From NCBI GenBank assembly GCA_030678995.1, contig JAUXTQ010000020.1:1-64000 (forward strand): 64,000 bases of DNA, written 5' to 3'. The notes below the pieces were generated by a model. That model was not told the origin of the DNA, searched no databases, and was given only the letters and a program-made list of their open reading frames with translations. A program made the position numbers and the translations under genes. Positions 40,670 to 49,631 of this stretch are shown here, piece by piece. Numbering within the stretch: the first letter of the stretch is position 1; each line of letters begins with the position of its first letter. The DNA comes from Caulobacter sp. Its GTDB lineage: Bacteria; Pseudomonadota; Alphaproteobacteria; Caulobacterales; Caulobacteraceae.

Positions 40670-42067
40670 CTACGGGAGCTCCCCGTCACGGTCATCCAGC
40701 TCGCGGCGGACGACGGCGTGCGCGCCGGCGTCCAGCCGGTGGCCGGCGATGATCGCCGCCGCCGCCAGGCCGAACACCGCCGGAACCGCCGCGAACGCCA
40801 CCGACAAGGCCAGCAGCGCCTGCTCGCTGTTGTCGGCGCCCAGCTTCGCCTGGAAGCCGAACACCTCCAGGCTGTTCAGCCCGATGAACACCGCCAGGGC
40901 CGAGCCGATCTTCACCGTGCCGCTGAGCAGGCCGAATAACAGGCCGTTGCGGTCGACGCCGCTGGCCAGCCGTTCCTCGTCGCCGACGTCGGCCATCATC
41001 GCCCGCAGCAGGATCGGACCGGCGGTGAACGGCAGGCCCGCCAGGGTCATGGTGAGGATGCCCCAGGTCAGGCCATGCGGCGCGATCAGGATCGACGACT
41101 GGGCGGCGGCATAGCCGAGAGCGGCGAACATCAGCGCCCTGTGCTTGCCGATCCGCCGGGCCAGCCAGGTCCACAGGGGCGAGCCGGCCAGGGCTCCGCC
41201 GAAATACAGCAGCAGGAGCAGGCCGGCGGCTGAGCGGTCATAGCCGCGGATGGCGTCGAAATAGAAGAAGAACAGCGAGCCGGCGAGCGCCGGTCCGGTG
41301 CCCCAGGCGATGTCGGCCGCCAGCAGCCGCAGCACGTTGCCGCGCCGCATCAGGGCCAGGTACTGGCGCCAGTTGGGCGGCGTGACGTTGGGCAGGACCT
41401 TCGGCTCACGCACGAACAGCAGCGCCAGCAGGATGGTCGGCGGCAGGGACAGGATGACGAACCAGCCCATGGCCCGCACCCCGGCGGCGTGGTCCAGGCC
41501 GAAGCCCAGCTTCATCAGCGGCGGCATGGCCAGCACCGCGATGATGCCCAGCACGGTGAACCCCTGCCACCAGCCGTAGACCCGCGAACGCTGGTCGTAC
41601 TCGGGGGCGATCCGCGCGGCCCAGGCCACATGGGCCATCGAGGCCATCGACTGGCCGATGAAGCCCAGGATCAGCCAGGTCAGGATGTAGGTCCCGTCCA
41701 CGCCAGGTCTGGCCATGAACAGCATCCACACGGCCAGCACCGCCAGCGGCGTCCCCGCCACCAGCCAGGGCCGATAGCGGCCGAAGCGGGTGTTGGTCTT
41801 GTCGATCATGAAGCCCAAGGCCGGGTCCAGCCACAGGTCGAACAGCCGGACGATGGCGAAGGCCGAGGCCAGCACCCCCAGCCCTACCCCCAACTCGGTG
41901 GCGTAGTAGTTGGGCAGATAGACCGTCACCGGCAGCAGCATCGCCGCCACGGGCACGCACGGCAGGGCGAACGCGGCCAGGCGCCAGTTGCTCAGGCGCC
42001 CCTTGCCGTCGCCGGCGTTGCTCCCCGATGGCGGCAGAGCGCCCGCGACTTCGTCCACCACCACCAT
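40670..42067 (-). CDS. MFS sugar:cation symporter (GPH family)
   Basis: The start is at MVVVDEVAGALPP. The 465-aa product has 12 membrane helices and GPH-family signatures: LFDLWLDPALGFMIDKTNTRFGRYRPWLVAG between helices 2 and 3, RSRVYGWWQGFTVLG, and GLPFTAGPILLRAMMADVGDEERLASGVDRNGLLFG late in the sequence. Members take up sugars, glucosides or glucuronides with Na+ or H+. A GH172-type glycosidase gene lies close by on the same strand (42518-43579), separated by the pterin dehydratase gene, so the transporter may import its product. The substrate is unknown. Confidence 0.9.
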   Translation of the reverse strand: MVVVDEVAGALPPSGSNAGDGKGRLSNWRLAAFALPCVPVAAMLLPVTVYLPNYYATELGVGLGVLASAFAIVRLFDLWLDPALGFMIDKTNTRFGRYRPWLVAGTPLAVLAVWMLFMARPGVDGTYILTWLILGFIGQSMASMAHVAWAARIAPEYDQRSRVYGWWQGFTVLGIIAVLAMPPLMKLGFGLDHAAGVRAMGWFVILSLPPTILLALLFVREPKVLPNVTPPNWRQYLALMRRGNVLRLLAADIAWGTGPALAGSLFFFYFDAIRGYDRSAAGLLLLLYFGGALAGSPLWTWLARRIGKHRALMFAALGYAAAQSSILIAPHGLTWGILTMTLAGLPFTAGPILLRAMMADVGDEERLASGVDRNGLLFGLLSGTVKIGSALAVFIGLNSLEVFGFQAKLGADNSEQALLALSVAFAAVPAVFGLAAAAIIAGHRLDAGAHAVVRRELDDRDGELP

Positions 42068-42169
42068 GCGCACGCCTCCCCGGACCCCCCTTTGCGGGGT
42101 GGTCAGGCGATGTTCCAACGCTATCGTTTGTCACGCAAGTGAGAGGGGGCAAGGGAGGGCGGCGCTGCC

Positions 42170-42454
42170 CTAGGCCGCCGCCTCGTCCATGAAGGTCGCC
42201 AGTTTCACGTCCAGTTCGGTGACGCCGCCGGCGTCGTGAGTGGCCAGCAGCACCTCGACCCGGTTGTAGACATTGAACCACTCGGGGTGGTGGTCGAGCT
42301 TGTCGGCCATCAGCGCCACGCGGGTCATGAAGCCGAAGGCGGCGTTGAAGTCGGCGAAGGTGAAGGTCCGGGTGATGGCGTCGCGACCGTCCGCCGCCGT
42401 CCAGCCCTTCAGCCGCGCCACCGCCGCCGCCGCGCCGATCTTCGTCTGAGCCAT
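42170..42454 (-). CDS. phhB: Pterin-4a-carbinolamine dehydratase
   Basis: The start is at [15 protein letters not shown]. The 94-aa protein has the PCD/DCoH signature [21 protein letters not shown], including the two catalytic His in DHHPEW and the third in THDAGG, and [20 protein letters not shown] upstream. It dehydrates 4a-hydroxytetrahydrobiopterin, recycling the cofactor of phenylalanine hydroxylase. No phhA is in the window, although HPPD and homogentisate dioxygenase, the later steps of Phe/Tyr breakdown, are 8-11 kb away. Full length. Confidence 0.93.
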   Translation of the reverse strand: MAQTKIGAAAAVARLKGWTAADGRDAITRTFTFADFNAAFGFMTRVALMADKLDHHPEWFNVYNRVEVLLATHDAGGVTELDVKLATFMDEAAA

Positions 42455-42517
42455 GCCGTCCTCCACTGTCCCGGCCCGCCTGTAGCACACAAGGAAGGAG
42501 CCCGCCCGAACCGGCCC

Positions 42518-43579
42518 TCAGCCGGGCAGATCGGCGACGCGGGCCGCCTGGTCGGGTATGGCCGGCAGCGGTGAACTTGGTACGGCTTCGTACCAGAAGG
42601 CCGCGGCCGACCAGTCGTCCGACCGCTCCACCAGCCGTTCCTTGTAGGCCTCGATGGTCGGCGGCGCGGCGCCTTGGGCCAGGCCGATCTGCTGGATCGT
42701 GACGCGGACGTCGCGGGTCCAGGTCACCGGATCGGGCACGTGCCAGCGGTACATCGAGACCCGGCCGGTGTCAGTGTCGTCGTCCCGCTCCCGCCAGTTG
42801 GCGCCGTGATAGCGGAAGGCGTTGGCCTGGATGCCGAACGACAGGCCGACATAGTCCTCCGTGCCCGTGCCGCAGATGGTCGGAAAGTCCGTGTCGCCGT
42901 CGAGGAAGATCTTCGCCTCCCCCTCGCCCCACCAGCCGCCGGCCAGCGGCCGCACGCCGATCACCGCCCCAATGTAGCGGCCCCGCCCCTCGCGGCGCGG
43001 CAGGATCTCGAAATCCACGCCAGGCGTGGTCGGGTTCTCCCGCCGGAAAGCGACATGCAGCCGGCCGACGTCGGCGGGGTGGGTGTCGCCCAGGGTGTAG
43101 TCGATCTGGTAGAAAACCGGGACCGGACGGCCCAGCTCGTTGGTCAGGGTCAGCCGCGCCCGCCGCGTGAACGGCATCGGCAGCCACAGGTTCAGGCCGT
43201 TGCGCCCGCCCACCGAATGGACCCCGGACTCGAAGGCCGGCGTGGTCCCATGGGCGAAGCCGAACAGGTCGCCCAGGGGACACTCGATGCTCGGATGCGC
43301 CTGGTCGTCCCACCAGGCGCGGATGACCATGCCGCGAAACACTTTTGGCGAACCCAGGGTGGTCAGCCAGATGTGCCGGATCGTGCCGGACCCGGCGATG
43401 TCGGCCAGCGGCACGGTCTCGCCCGGCGCGATGGTGCGGGCCGGGTCGCCCTTGCGGCCCACGCCCAGCGGACTGGCCGCCCGCCCCCCGCCACCGCGCG
43501 CGCCGGCTGGGTTCTCGAACGAGATCGAGCGGGACTCCAGCGCGCCGGAGAGATCGTAGAGCGGTGATCCGTCGGACAT
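42518..43579 (-). CDS. DUF2961 / GH172-type glycoside hydrolase
   Basis: The 353-aa protein matches DUF2961 (CAZy GH172): SRSISFENPAGARGGGG at the N-terminus, IRHIWLTTLGSPKVFRGMVIRAWWDDQ, PMPFTRRARLTLTNEL, and the acidic GTGTEDYVGLSFGIQ motif that supplies catalytic Glu/Asp. GH172 enzymes act on alpha-D-fructofuranosyl or D-arabinofuranosyl links. No signal peptide is seen, so it may be cytosolic and act on imported sugars. A GPH symporter gene downstream on the same strand fits that idea. Confidence 0.88.
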   Translation of the reverse strand: MSDGSPLYDLSGALESRSISFENPAGARGGGGRAASPLGVGRKGDPARTIAPGETVPLADIAGSGTIRHIWLTTLGSPKVFRGMVIRAWWDDQAHPSIECPLGDLFGFAHGTTPAFESGVHSVGGRNGLNLWLPMPFTRRARLTLTNELGRPVPVFYQIDYTLGDTHPADVGRLHVAFRRENPTTPGVDFEILPRREGRGRYIGAVIGVRPLAGGWWGEGEAKIFLDGDTDFPTICGTGTEDYVGLSFGIQANAFRYHGANWRERDDDTDTGRVSMYRWHVPDPVTWTRDVRVTIQQIGLAQGAAPPTIEAYKERLVERSDDWSAAAFWYEAVPSSPLPAIPDQAARVADLPG

Positions 43580-43629
43580 TTCAGCGATCCTCCCGATTCA
43601 GCTGCTCTGCTTCGCTGAGGCCTTGGAGG

Positions 43630-43692
43630 GCATCCTGCTTCGAATGATAAAGCAGGACTCGTCCTGCGAAGCCCGCAGGGCGAAGCAGGATG
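43630..43692. repeat. Hairpin CATCCTGCTTCG...CGAAGCAGGATG next to tRNA-Leu
   Basis: Arms CATCCTGCTTCG and CGAAGCAGGATG flank an inner AGCAGGACTCGTCCTGCG stem. It begins at the CCA end of the tRNA and, on the minus strand, lies immediately downstream, so it could act in 3' processing or termination. Confidence 0.7.
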
Positions 43693-43776
43693 GTGCCCCA
43701 GGCCGGACTCGAACCAGCACTTCCTTGCAGAAAGCAGATTTTGAGTCTGCCGCGTCTACCATTTCGCCACTGGGGC
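43691..43776 (-). tRNA. tRNA-Leu (CAA anticodon)
   Basis: The 86-nt class II tRNA has acceptor GCCCCAG/CTGGGGC, D arm with GGCGAAATGGTAGACGC, anticodon stem GCAGA/TCTGC with loop CTCAAAA (anticodon CAA), a long variable arm, T loop TTCGAGT and encoded CCA. It reads UUG codons. It is followed by a divergent secreted-protein operon. Confidence 0.95.
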
Positions 43777-43892
43777 CCAACAACCGGATGGGGGCGAGGA
43801 GCGCGCAATCTAGCGACCGGCGTCAGGGGGTCAACGGGTCGGTTGGGCGTGATCGAAGAACGGTGTTATCCTCGACGTCTCCGGGGGTCGCG

Positions 43893-45212
43893 ATGACCAA
43901 AGCCGTTCGCTCACATCCCGCGCTCGTGCGCCGTGTTGTCGTGGCCGTTGTCGTCGCGGCAACCGGACTGGCCCTGCCGTCGGCGCCGGCGGCCCTGCCG
44001 TCCATCCCGCCTATCCCGTTCCCCTACATGATCACCGACCTCTGTTCGGCGAGCGATCCTGACAAGACGCGCCAGACGCTCAACCAAATGCTGCGCCAGC
44101 TCGAAGCGGTGCAGTCCGAGCACGAGGAGACATCCCTGCAACTTGCCGTCGCCTGGCGGGCCGACGGCGAGATGCTGTTGCGGCTCAACGCGGCCAACGA
44201 CACACTGAACTCCATTCTGGGCGCCCGGACTTCCGCCGCACATGACCCTCGACGAGACGCGGCGGACAGGCTCCTCAAGGAGGCCGAACGGGCCGTGGCC
44301 CGGAGAATGGCCCTGGTCGGCGCATTCGATCTCGCCGAGACCTGGCTGCGGGACACCATCGGGCAACCCACCTACGGTCGTCGGGACGCACGCGTTGAGG
44401 TCAACCGCGCCCGCCAGGCTCTGACGGTGGATGAGAACACCTTCGGCAATATGGAGCACTTGCTGGGCATGCTGGCCGTCCGGCGGGCCGAGCGGACGAC
44501 GGCCCAGTATCCTGGCCTGTCCGAGGCCCAGACCAGGACAATCGGGCAGGCCTACCTGGAGCGCGCCAGGGTCGAAGCCGGGCGGACGGTCATGCTGGCC
44601 CAGATCGAGGATCTGCGCGCCAGGGTCAGGAGTTCCTACCTGTCCTGGCGGCTGATGCAGGCCTGGGAGCCGCAGATCCGGAGCTGCCTGGCGACCCTCC
44701 AGGGCGCCCCGGCGGCGCCGGCTGGTCCTCCCATCGCCAGGGATCCCGCCGACAGGACAGGACCGATCGATATCGTCCAGGTCCAGCCAAAAATGGTGGA
44801 ATTCACCTCCGTTTCGGGCAGCCCAAAATATGCCGGCAGCCTGGGCATGACCCTTGTGTTTCACCCCGGCGGGGCCGTGTCCGGAACCGTGCTGGGCGGC
44901 GCCAGGGTCCGCGGCCGCTGGGGCGGAGGCGTCGCCGAGGGCGAGATCACCGGACTGCCTCGGGACCGCGTGGCCCACTGGAGGTTCACCGACCTCAGGC
45001 TGGAAAAGGTCAACTACGCCTGGACGCTCAAGAGCGATGGCCTCTGGTGCACGGAGGAAACCGGCCTGAGTAATGAGGAACGGGCCAGCGGCCGCTACCG
45101 GTTCTGGGGTTACATCGCCGCGCCCGGATCGAGCGTCGTGCCCCCGCCGCCCGCCCTACCCCAGCCCCCCAACGAGGCTTTGACGCTATGCGACAGACCC
45201 TGGCAGGGCTGA
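43893..45212 (+). CDS. Secreted helical protein of unknown family
   Basis: The start MTKAVRSHPALVRRVVVAVV gives a signal peptide or anchor (hydrophobic to about residue 35). The 439-aa product has a helical middle (about 55-270), rich in Ala, Glu and Arg: QTLNQMLRQLEAVQSEHEET, RLLKEAERAVARRMALVGAF and RVEAGRTVMLAQIEDLRARV look like coiled coil. A beta-rich C-terminal domain follows (VEFTSVSGSPKYAGSLGMTLVF) with GGARVRGRWGGGVAEGEITG. No family recognised. It overlaps the next gene by 25 bp, so the two are translated together. Exported. Confidence 0.65.
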   Translation: MTKAVRSHPALVRRVVVAVVVAATGLALPSAPAALPSIPPIPFPYMITDLCSASDPDKTRQTLNQMLRQLEAVQSEHEETSLQLAVAWRADGEMLLRLNAANDTLNSILGARTSAAHDPRRDAADRLLKEAERAVARRMALVGAFDLAETWLRDTIGQPTYGRRDARVEVNRARQALTVDENTFGNMEHLLGMLAVRRAERTTAQYPGLSEAQTRTIGQAYLERARVEAGRTVMLAQIEDLRARVRSSYLSWRLMQAWEPQIRSCLATLQGAPAAPAGPPIARDPADRTGPIDIVQVQPKMVEFTSVSGSPKYAGSLGMTLVFHPGGAVSGTVLGGARVRGRWGGGVAEGEITGLPRDRVAHWRFTDLRLEKVNYAWTLKSDGLWCTEETGLSNEERASGRYRFWGYIAAPGSSVVPPPPALPQPPNEALTLCDRPWQG

Positions 45213-47371
45213 TCTTTGGTCTGGCGTTGCTGGTCTTCGGGCCGGCGGCGGCCCAGGACATTCCCGCGGCGCAAATCCGCGATGTGCAGCAGGCCGTCGT
45301 CTGGCGCGCCGCCGGCCTGCGGCTGCGTGTGGTCGTGGGCGACATGGCCGAAGTGATGCGCGGGCCGGCGCTCGGGGCCGCGCTGGAGGATTGGCGGCGC
45401 TCGCCCGAACAGGCCAACCCGGACCAGGAGGTCGCGGCGGTGGTCGCCGGCGCCGAAATCTGGCTGGCGGCCATCGAGGCGCGGATGGCCTACGCCCAGT
45501 GGCCCCGCGACCGGCCGGCGGAGGTCTACCGCCGTGAAGCCGAGCTGACCCTGGCCCAGGCCCGGTTCGACCTTGGCTACGCCTCCGGATCCCGAGGATC
45601 GCCGGCGCGGCCTCTGGCCATGATCTTCATGATCGATGGCTGGACCCGCGGGATCAGCTATCGCGCCAACCCGTTCAACGATCTCGACGCCGAGGCCGAC
45701 GCGGTGCTGGTCGCCATGCTGCCGACGCCCTCGGGCGCCGTGGCGGGAGCCGGCGGTCAGCCGGGATCGCCTGGTTCAACCCCCTATGGCTCAGCCGGAA
45801 GCGCGGGTGGGGGCGTCGGCGCTCCCGGCGCCTATGGGGCCGCACCGGCCTATCCGCCCGCTCCAGCGTATCCGCCCGCTCCGGCCTATCCTCCGGCCCC
45901 GGCCCCGGGCGGCGCCGGTAGCGGATACGGCGGCGCGCCCGTCGCCAGCAGTCTGCAAGCGGCCTGGGGCGGATTTGCCGGCGACCTCACCGGCGTCGGC
46001 GGCTCTGGTCAGCCCGACGGTCAGACCGATGGCATGGTGTCGGTGACCCTCCCCGCCGATGGTCGCGGCGTTGCGCGCATCGACGTCTACGCCGTCAACC
46101 CACAGGGGCAACGCACCGACGGCCACTGGACGACCTGGAGTGCCGGCCACTGGATCATCGCGGTCGTGATCGGCAATCGCCGGGTCAGTCCCCCGACGCT
46201 GGTCAACAACCTTCAGGCCCCCGCGGGCCCGATGGTGCTGTTCCTGGCCAACGGCGGCTATCTGCGTGACGGTGACCGGTACTACGTGGAGGTCACCTTC
46301 ACCGATGGGTCCCGCGCGACCGGACCGTTCACCATCGGCGCCGTCCCCGCGGCGGCGGGCGCGGTCGGAGGCGCCCCGGACTATTCGGGATCGCCCGCCC
46401 CCTATGGCTTGCCCCCGTCCGGCCCGCCCGGCGGGATTATCGACTTCAACCAGCCGTCTGGCGGCTACGGCGCGGCCGGGGCCGGGGCCGGGGCGGGAAC
46501 CGGCGGGGAATACGGCGGCGGCGACAGCTGGGCGGCCTGGAGCGGCCATGTCGGCGACCTGACCGGCATCCACGGCTCCGGCCGGCCCGACGGCCAGACC
46601 GACGGCATGGTCTCCCTGACCCTGCCCGCCGACGGCCGGCGGATCGCCAGGATCGACGTCCATGGCGTCAACGACACCGGCCAGCGGGTCGGCGACCGCT
46701 GGACCACCTGGAACAGCGGCAACTGGCTGATGGCGGTGGTCGCCGGCGACCAGCGGATCAACCCCGACCAGATGGTCAGCAACCTGGGCGCCCCGTCGGG
46801 GCTGATCGTCCTGTTCCTGGGTAATGGCGGCTACCTGACCAGCGGCCGTCGGTTCGAGGTGGAGGTGGTCTATACGGACGGCGCCGTGGCCAGGGCCTGG
46901 TTCACCATTGGCCAGGCCCGGTCAGGTTCGCCACCGCCCGTGACCATCCCCGGCGGCGGCGGCGCTGCGGCAGGGAGCGTCCAGGCCGCCTGGCGCGGCT
47001 TTGGCGGCGATGAAATCTCCGCCGGAGTCTCCGGCCAGCCGGACGGCCAGCCCGACGGCGCCATCACCCTGCAGTTTCCGGGCGAACGGCGGATGCTCAA
47101 GCGGATCGATATCTATGCCATCGACGAGCGAGGGCAGCGGTCGAGCAGCCACTGGAGCTCGTGGGACGGCGTCCACTGGCTGATGGCCCTGCGCGCCCGG
47201 GAAGTGCGGCTCAATCCCAGGGGACCCATCGACAACCTGGGTCTGCCGGCCCAGCCGTTGACGGCGCTGGTCACCAACGACGGCTCGCTCAAACCGGGCC
47301 AGCGGCTGGAGGTCGAGGTAACCTTCACCGACGGCTCGACGGCCAAGGGCTACGCGGTCGTCACACCCTAG
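45188..47371 (+). CDS. Secreted protein with three copies of an unrecognised domain
   Basis: The 727-aa product has a signal peptide (GLIFGLALLVFGPAAAQ, cleavage near 22) and a helical domain (24-180). A YPPAPAYPPAPAYPPAPA linker (222-239) leads to three repeats at about 257-383, 447-573 and 599-724. Each repeat carries W.GF.GD, a SGQPDGQTDG-like acidic loop, RIDVYAV, GQR...HW..W, a NGGYL or NDGSL turn and VEVTFTDGS. The PDGxxDG loop resembles calcium-binding loops. Repeats are joined by Gly/Pro linkers, suggesting an extended surface protein. It shares an operon with the previous gene and converges with the MarR gene (11-bp overlap). Confidence 0.7.
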   Translation: MRQTLAGLIFGLALLVFGPAAAQDIPAAQIRDVQQAVVWRAAGLRLRVVVGDMAEVMRGPALGAALEDWRRSPEQANPDQEVAAVVAGAEIWLAAIEARMAYAQWPRDRPAEVYRREAELTLAQARFDLGYASGSRGSPARPLAMIFMIDGWTRGISYRANPFNDLDAEADAVLVAMLPTPSGAVAGAGGQPGSPGSTPYGSAGSAGGGVGAPGAYGAAPAYPPAPAYPPAPAYPPAPAPGGAGSGYGGAPVASSLQAAWGGFAGDLTGVGGSGQPDGQTDGMVSVTLPADGRGVARIDVYAVNPQGQRTDGHWTTWSAGHWIIAVVIGNRRVSPPTLVNNLQAPAGPMVLFLANGGYLRDGDRYYVEVTFTDGSRATGPFTIGAVPAAAGAVGGAPDYSGSPAPYGLPPSGPPGGIIDFNQPSGGYGAAGAGAGAGTGGEYGGGDSWAAWSGHVGDLTGIHGSGRPDGQTDGMVSLTLPADGRRIARIDVHGVNDTGQRVGDRWTTWNSGNWLMAVVAGDQRINPDQMVSNLGAPSGLIVLFLGNGGYLTSGRRFEVEVVYTDGAVARAWFTIGQARSGSPPPVTIPGGGGAAAGSVQAAWRGFGGDEISAGVSGQPDGQPDGAITLQFPGERRMLKRIDIYAIDERGQRSSSHWSSWDGVHWLMALRAREVRLNPRGPIDNLGLPAQPLTALVTNDGSLKPGQRLEVEVTFTDGSTAKGYAVVTP

Positions 47372-47858
47372 CGGGCGGCTCGCCCGACAGCCGCGCCGCC
47401 GCGGTCTCCAGCCGCAGCAGCAGGCGCTTGAGGGTCGCCACCTCCGCCGGGGCCAGGCCGGCCAGCAGGGCGGCCTCGTAGGCCAGGGCCAGGGGGGCGA
47501 TCTCCCCGTGCAGGCGGCGGCCCATGTCGGTCAGGGCCAGGGTGTGCGAGCGGCCGTCGGAGGGGCTGGCGGTGCGCTCGACCAGGTTGCGGCTGACCAA
47601 GCCGTGGGCCGCCCGGGAAACGGTGACCTTGTCCATCGCCGTGCGGGCGACCAGCGCCTGGGGCGTCAGGGCGGCCTCGGCCAGCACGGCCATCAGCCGC
47701 CACTGCGGCACGGTCAGGCCGAAGCGGTCCTGGTAGGCTCGGGCGATCAGGCCCGAGACGCCATTGGAGGCGATCGACAGGCGGAAGGGCAGGTAGTCGT
47801 CAAGGACCAGGGTGTCGGCGTTCCGCTTGCGCGGCATCGGCGTCACGTCCGCGCCCAT
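47361..47858 (-). CDS. MarR family transcriptional regulator
   Basis: The start is the ATG with AAAGGG upstream; a later Met (MPRKRNADT) is an alternative. The 165-aa winged helix-turn-helix protein has LTVPQWRLMAVLAEAALTPQALVARTAMDKVTVSRAAHGLVSRNLVERTASPSDGRSHTLALT, the classical MarR wing with the DGRS motif. It is the last gene of the operon with fumarylacetoacetase, 14 bp after it, so it probably regulates tyrosine catabolism in response to an aromatic intermediate. No operator was identified. Confidence 0.92.
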   Translation of the reverse strand: MGADVTPMPRKRNADTLVLDDYLPFRLSIASNGVSGLIARAYQDRFGLTVPQWRLMAVLAEAALTPQALVARTAMDKVTVSRAAHGLVSRNLVERTASPSDGRSHTLALTDMGRRLHGEIAPLALAYEAALLAGLAPAEVATLKRLLLRLETAAARLSGEPPARV

Positions 47859-47872
47859 CCTCCGGCCCTTTC

Positions 47873-48883
47873 TCATTCGGCGGGCGCCACCGCCTGTTCG
47901 ATGGCGCCGAAGATCGAGTGGCGCTTCTCGTCGCGCATCTCAATGCGAACCGTGTCGCCGTGGCGCAGGAAGGGCGTTTTCGCCTCTCCGGCGAGCAGCA
48001 TCTCCACCGTGCGCACCTCGGCGATGCAACTGTAGCCCAGGCCGCCGTCGCTGATGGGTTTGCCTGGACCGCCCTCGGCGTCGCGGTTGGACACCGTGCC
48101 CGAGCCGATGATGGTTCCGGCGGCCAGGGCGCGGGTCTTCGCGGCGTGGGCGATGAGGGTCCCGAAATCGAAGGTCATATCGACCCCGGCGTCGGCCTGA
48201 CCGAACGGCTTGCCGTTCAGCTCGACCTCCAGGGCGCCGTGCAGCTTGCCGTCCTTCCAGCGGTCGCCGAGGGAGTCCGGGGTGACGGCCACCGGTGAGA
48301 AGGCGCTCGCCGGCTTGGACTGGAAAAAGCCGAAGCTCTTGCCGATCTCGCCGGGGATCAGGTTGCGCAGGGAGACGTCGTTGACCAGCATGACCAGTCG
48401 CACGGCGGCAAGGCCCTGCTCCCGCGTCGCGCCCAGCGGCACGTCGCCGGTGATCACCGCCACCTCGCCCTCCAGATCGCAGCCCCAGGCCTCGTCCTTC
48501 AGCGGGATCGGGTCGCGCGGGCCGAGGAAGCCGTCGGAGCCGCCCTGATACATCAGCGGATCGGACCAGAAGCTGTCGGGCATGTCGGCGGCGCGGGCGC
48601 GGCGCACAAGGGCCACGTGGTTCACATAGGCGCTGCCGTCGGCCCACTGGTAGGCGCGGGGCAGGGGCGAGGCGGCTTCATGCTCGTGGAACCGCGCCCG
48701 CGGCACGGCGCCGTGCTCAAGGCTATCGGCCAGGCCCCGCAACAGAGGTTCGCACCGTCCCCAGTCGTCCAGCGCTGCCTGCAGGGTGGGCGCTATGGCC
48801 TCCGCGGACGTGCACCAGGCCAGGTCATGGGAGACGACGACGAGACGGCCGTCACGGCCGCCCTTGAGGGACGCAAGCTTCAT
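47873..48883 (-). CDS. Fumarylacetoacetate hydrolase family protein
   Basis: The start is at MKLASLKGGRDGRLVVV; it overlaps the preceding gene by 4 bp. The 336-aa FAH-family enzyme has LEGEVAVITGD and NDVSLRNLIPGEIGKSFGFFQSKP around the metal site, then GTIIGSGTVSNRD and FLRHGDTVRIEM. With HPPD and homogentisate dioxygenase nearby, the expected reaction is cleavage of fumarylacetoacetate to fumarate and acetoacetate. The length fits the shorter bacterial FAH form. Cytosolic. Confidence 0.9.
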   Translation of the reverse strand: MKLASLKGGRDGRLVVVSHDLAWCTSAEAIAPTLQAALDDWGRCEPLLRGLADSLEHGAVPRARFHEHEAASPLPRAYQWADGSAYVNHVALVRRARAADMPDSFWSDPLMYQGGSDGFLGPRDPIPLKDEAWGCDLEGEVAVITGDVPLGATREQGLAAVRLVMLVNDVSLRNLIPGEIGKSFGFFQSKPASAFSPVAVTPDSLGDRWKDGKLHGALEVELNGKPFGQADAGVDMTFDFGTLIAHAAKTRALAAGTIIGSGTVSNRDAEGGPGKPISDGGLGYSCIAEVRTVEMLLAGEAKTPFLRHGDTVRIEMRDEKRHSIFGAIEQAVAPAE

Positions 48884-49599
48884 TTTTTCTCTTCGAAAAG
48901 GGCCATCAGGGCCGGGTCGGGTTTCTTGGGGATGGTCAGGGCTTCCTGGGCGGCGCGCAACTCGTTGAGGCGGCCAGGCTTGTCGCTCCACCAGGCCTCG
49001 AACTCGCGCACGGCCTTGCGCAGGGCGACCAGCTGTTCCTCGAGGGTCACCGGCTTGTCGTCCTCGCCGTGTTCCTCGCCATGGGCGGCGTCGCCGCCGA
49101 CGTTGACGGTGATGCTGTGGCCCTGGACGGTGTGGGCCACCGCGCCGGCGGCCTCCGCCCCGGCATGAGCCGGCTGAGCGACATGGGCGCCGTGGCCGCC
49201 CTTGCCGTGCCCGTTCTTGCCGTGGGCGTCCTTGCCATGCTCGTCCTTCTTCTCGTCGCCTTCGCCCATGGCCGCATCGAGGGCCTTGAGCTGCTTGCCC
49301 AGGCCGCCGCCGGCGACGATCACCGGGCTGAGGTAATGTTTGATCACCCGGCGCAGGACATCCGCGCCGCGCAGGATGCCGAACTCGTCCTGCTTCAGCG
49401 CGAAGCGGGCGGCGGCGAGGATGATCTTGTGGATGTCGCTCAGGTGGGTCGCGCTGGTCCGGCGTCCCATCGGGCTGACCAGCTGCAGCAGCAACGCCAG
49501 CAGCAGCGCCGAGGCCACGACCCAGCCGATCACGCCGAACGGCGTCAGCAGCCCCGGCTCATACTGTGGCCCCCAGGGAAACTCGCTGTGGTCCGTCAT
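48880..49599 (-). CDS. Single-pass membrane protein with His/Gly-rich loop
   Basis: The 239-aa product has one membrane helix (VIGWVVASALLLALLLQLVSPMG, about 23-45). A soluble part follows with ATHLSDIHKIILAAARFALKQDEFGIL and an unusual low-complexity stretch (about 117-165) of repeated HGK and HGH units, followed by GHSITVNVGG. A final helical region (VTLEEQLVALRKAVREFEAWWSDKPGRL) is regular. The His-rich loop may bind metal. No family recognised. It overlaps the fumarylacetoacetase gene by 4 bp, although it has no known tie to tyrosine breakdown. Confidence 0.65.
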   Translation of the reverse strand: MTDHSEFPWGPQYEPGLLTPFGVIGWVVASALLLALLLQLVSPMGRRTSATHLSDIHKIILAAARFALKQDEFGILRGADVLRRVIKHYLSPVIVAGGGLGKQLKALDAAMGEGDEKKDEHGKDAHGKNGHGKGGHGAHVAQPAHAGAEAAGAVAHTVQGHSITVNVGGDAAHGEEHGEDDKPVTLEEQLVALRKAVREFEAWWSDKPGRLNELRAAQEALTIPKKPDPALMALFEEKK

Positions 49600-49631
49600 C
49601 CTCGCACCCCCTCGAAGATCTCAGGCGCCGT

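Noticed and set aside
43623-43892. Extension of the secreted helical protein through the tRNA-Leu gene
   Set aside because: The frame would be antisense to the tRNA; the ATG at 43893 starts directly at a signal peptide.
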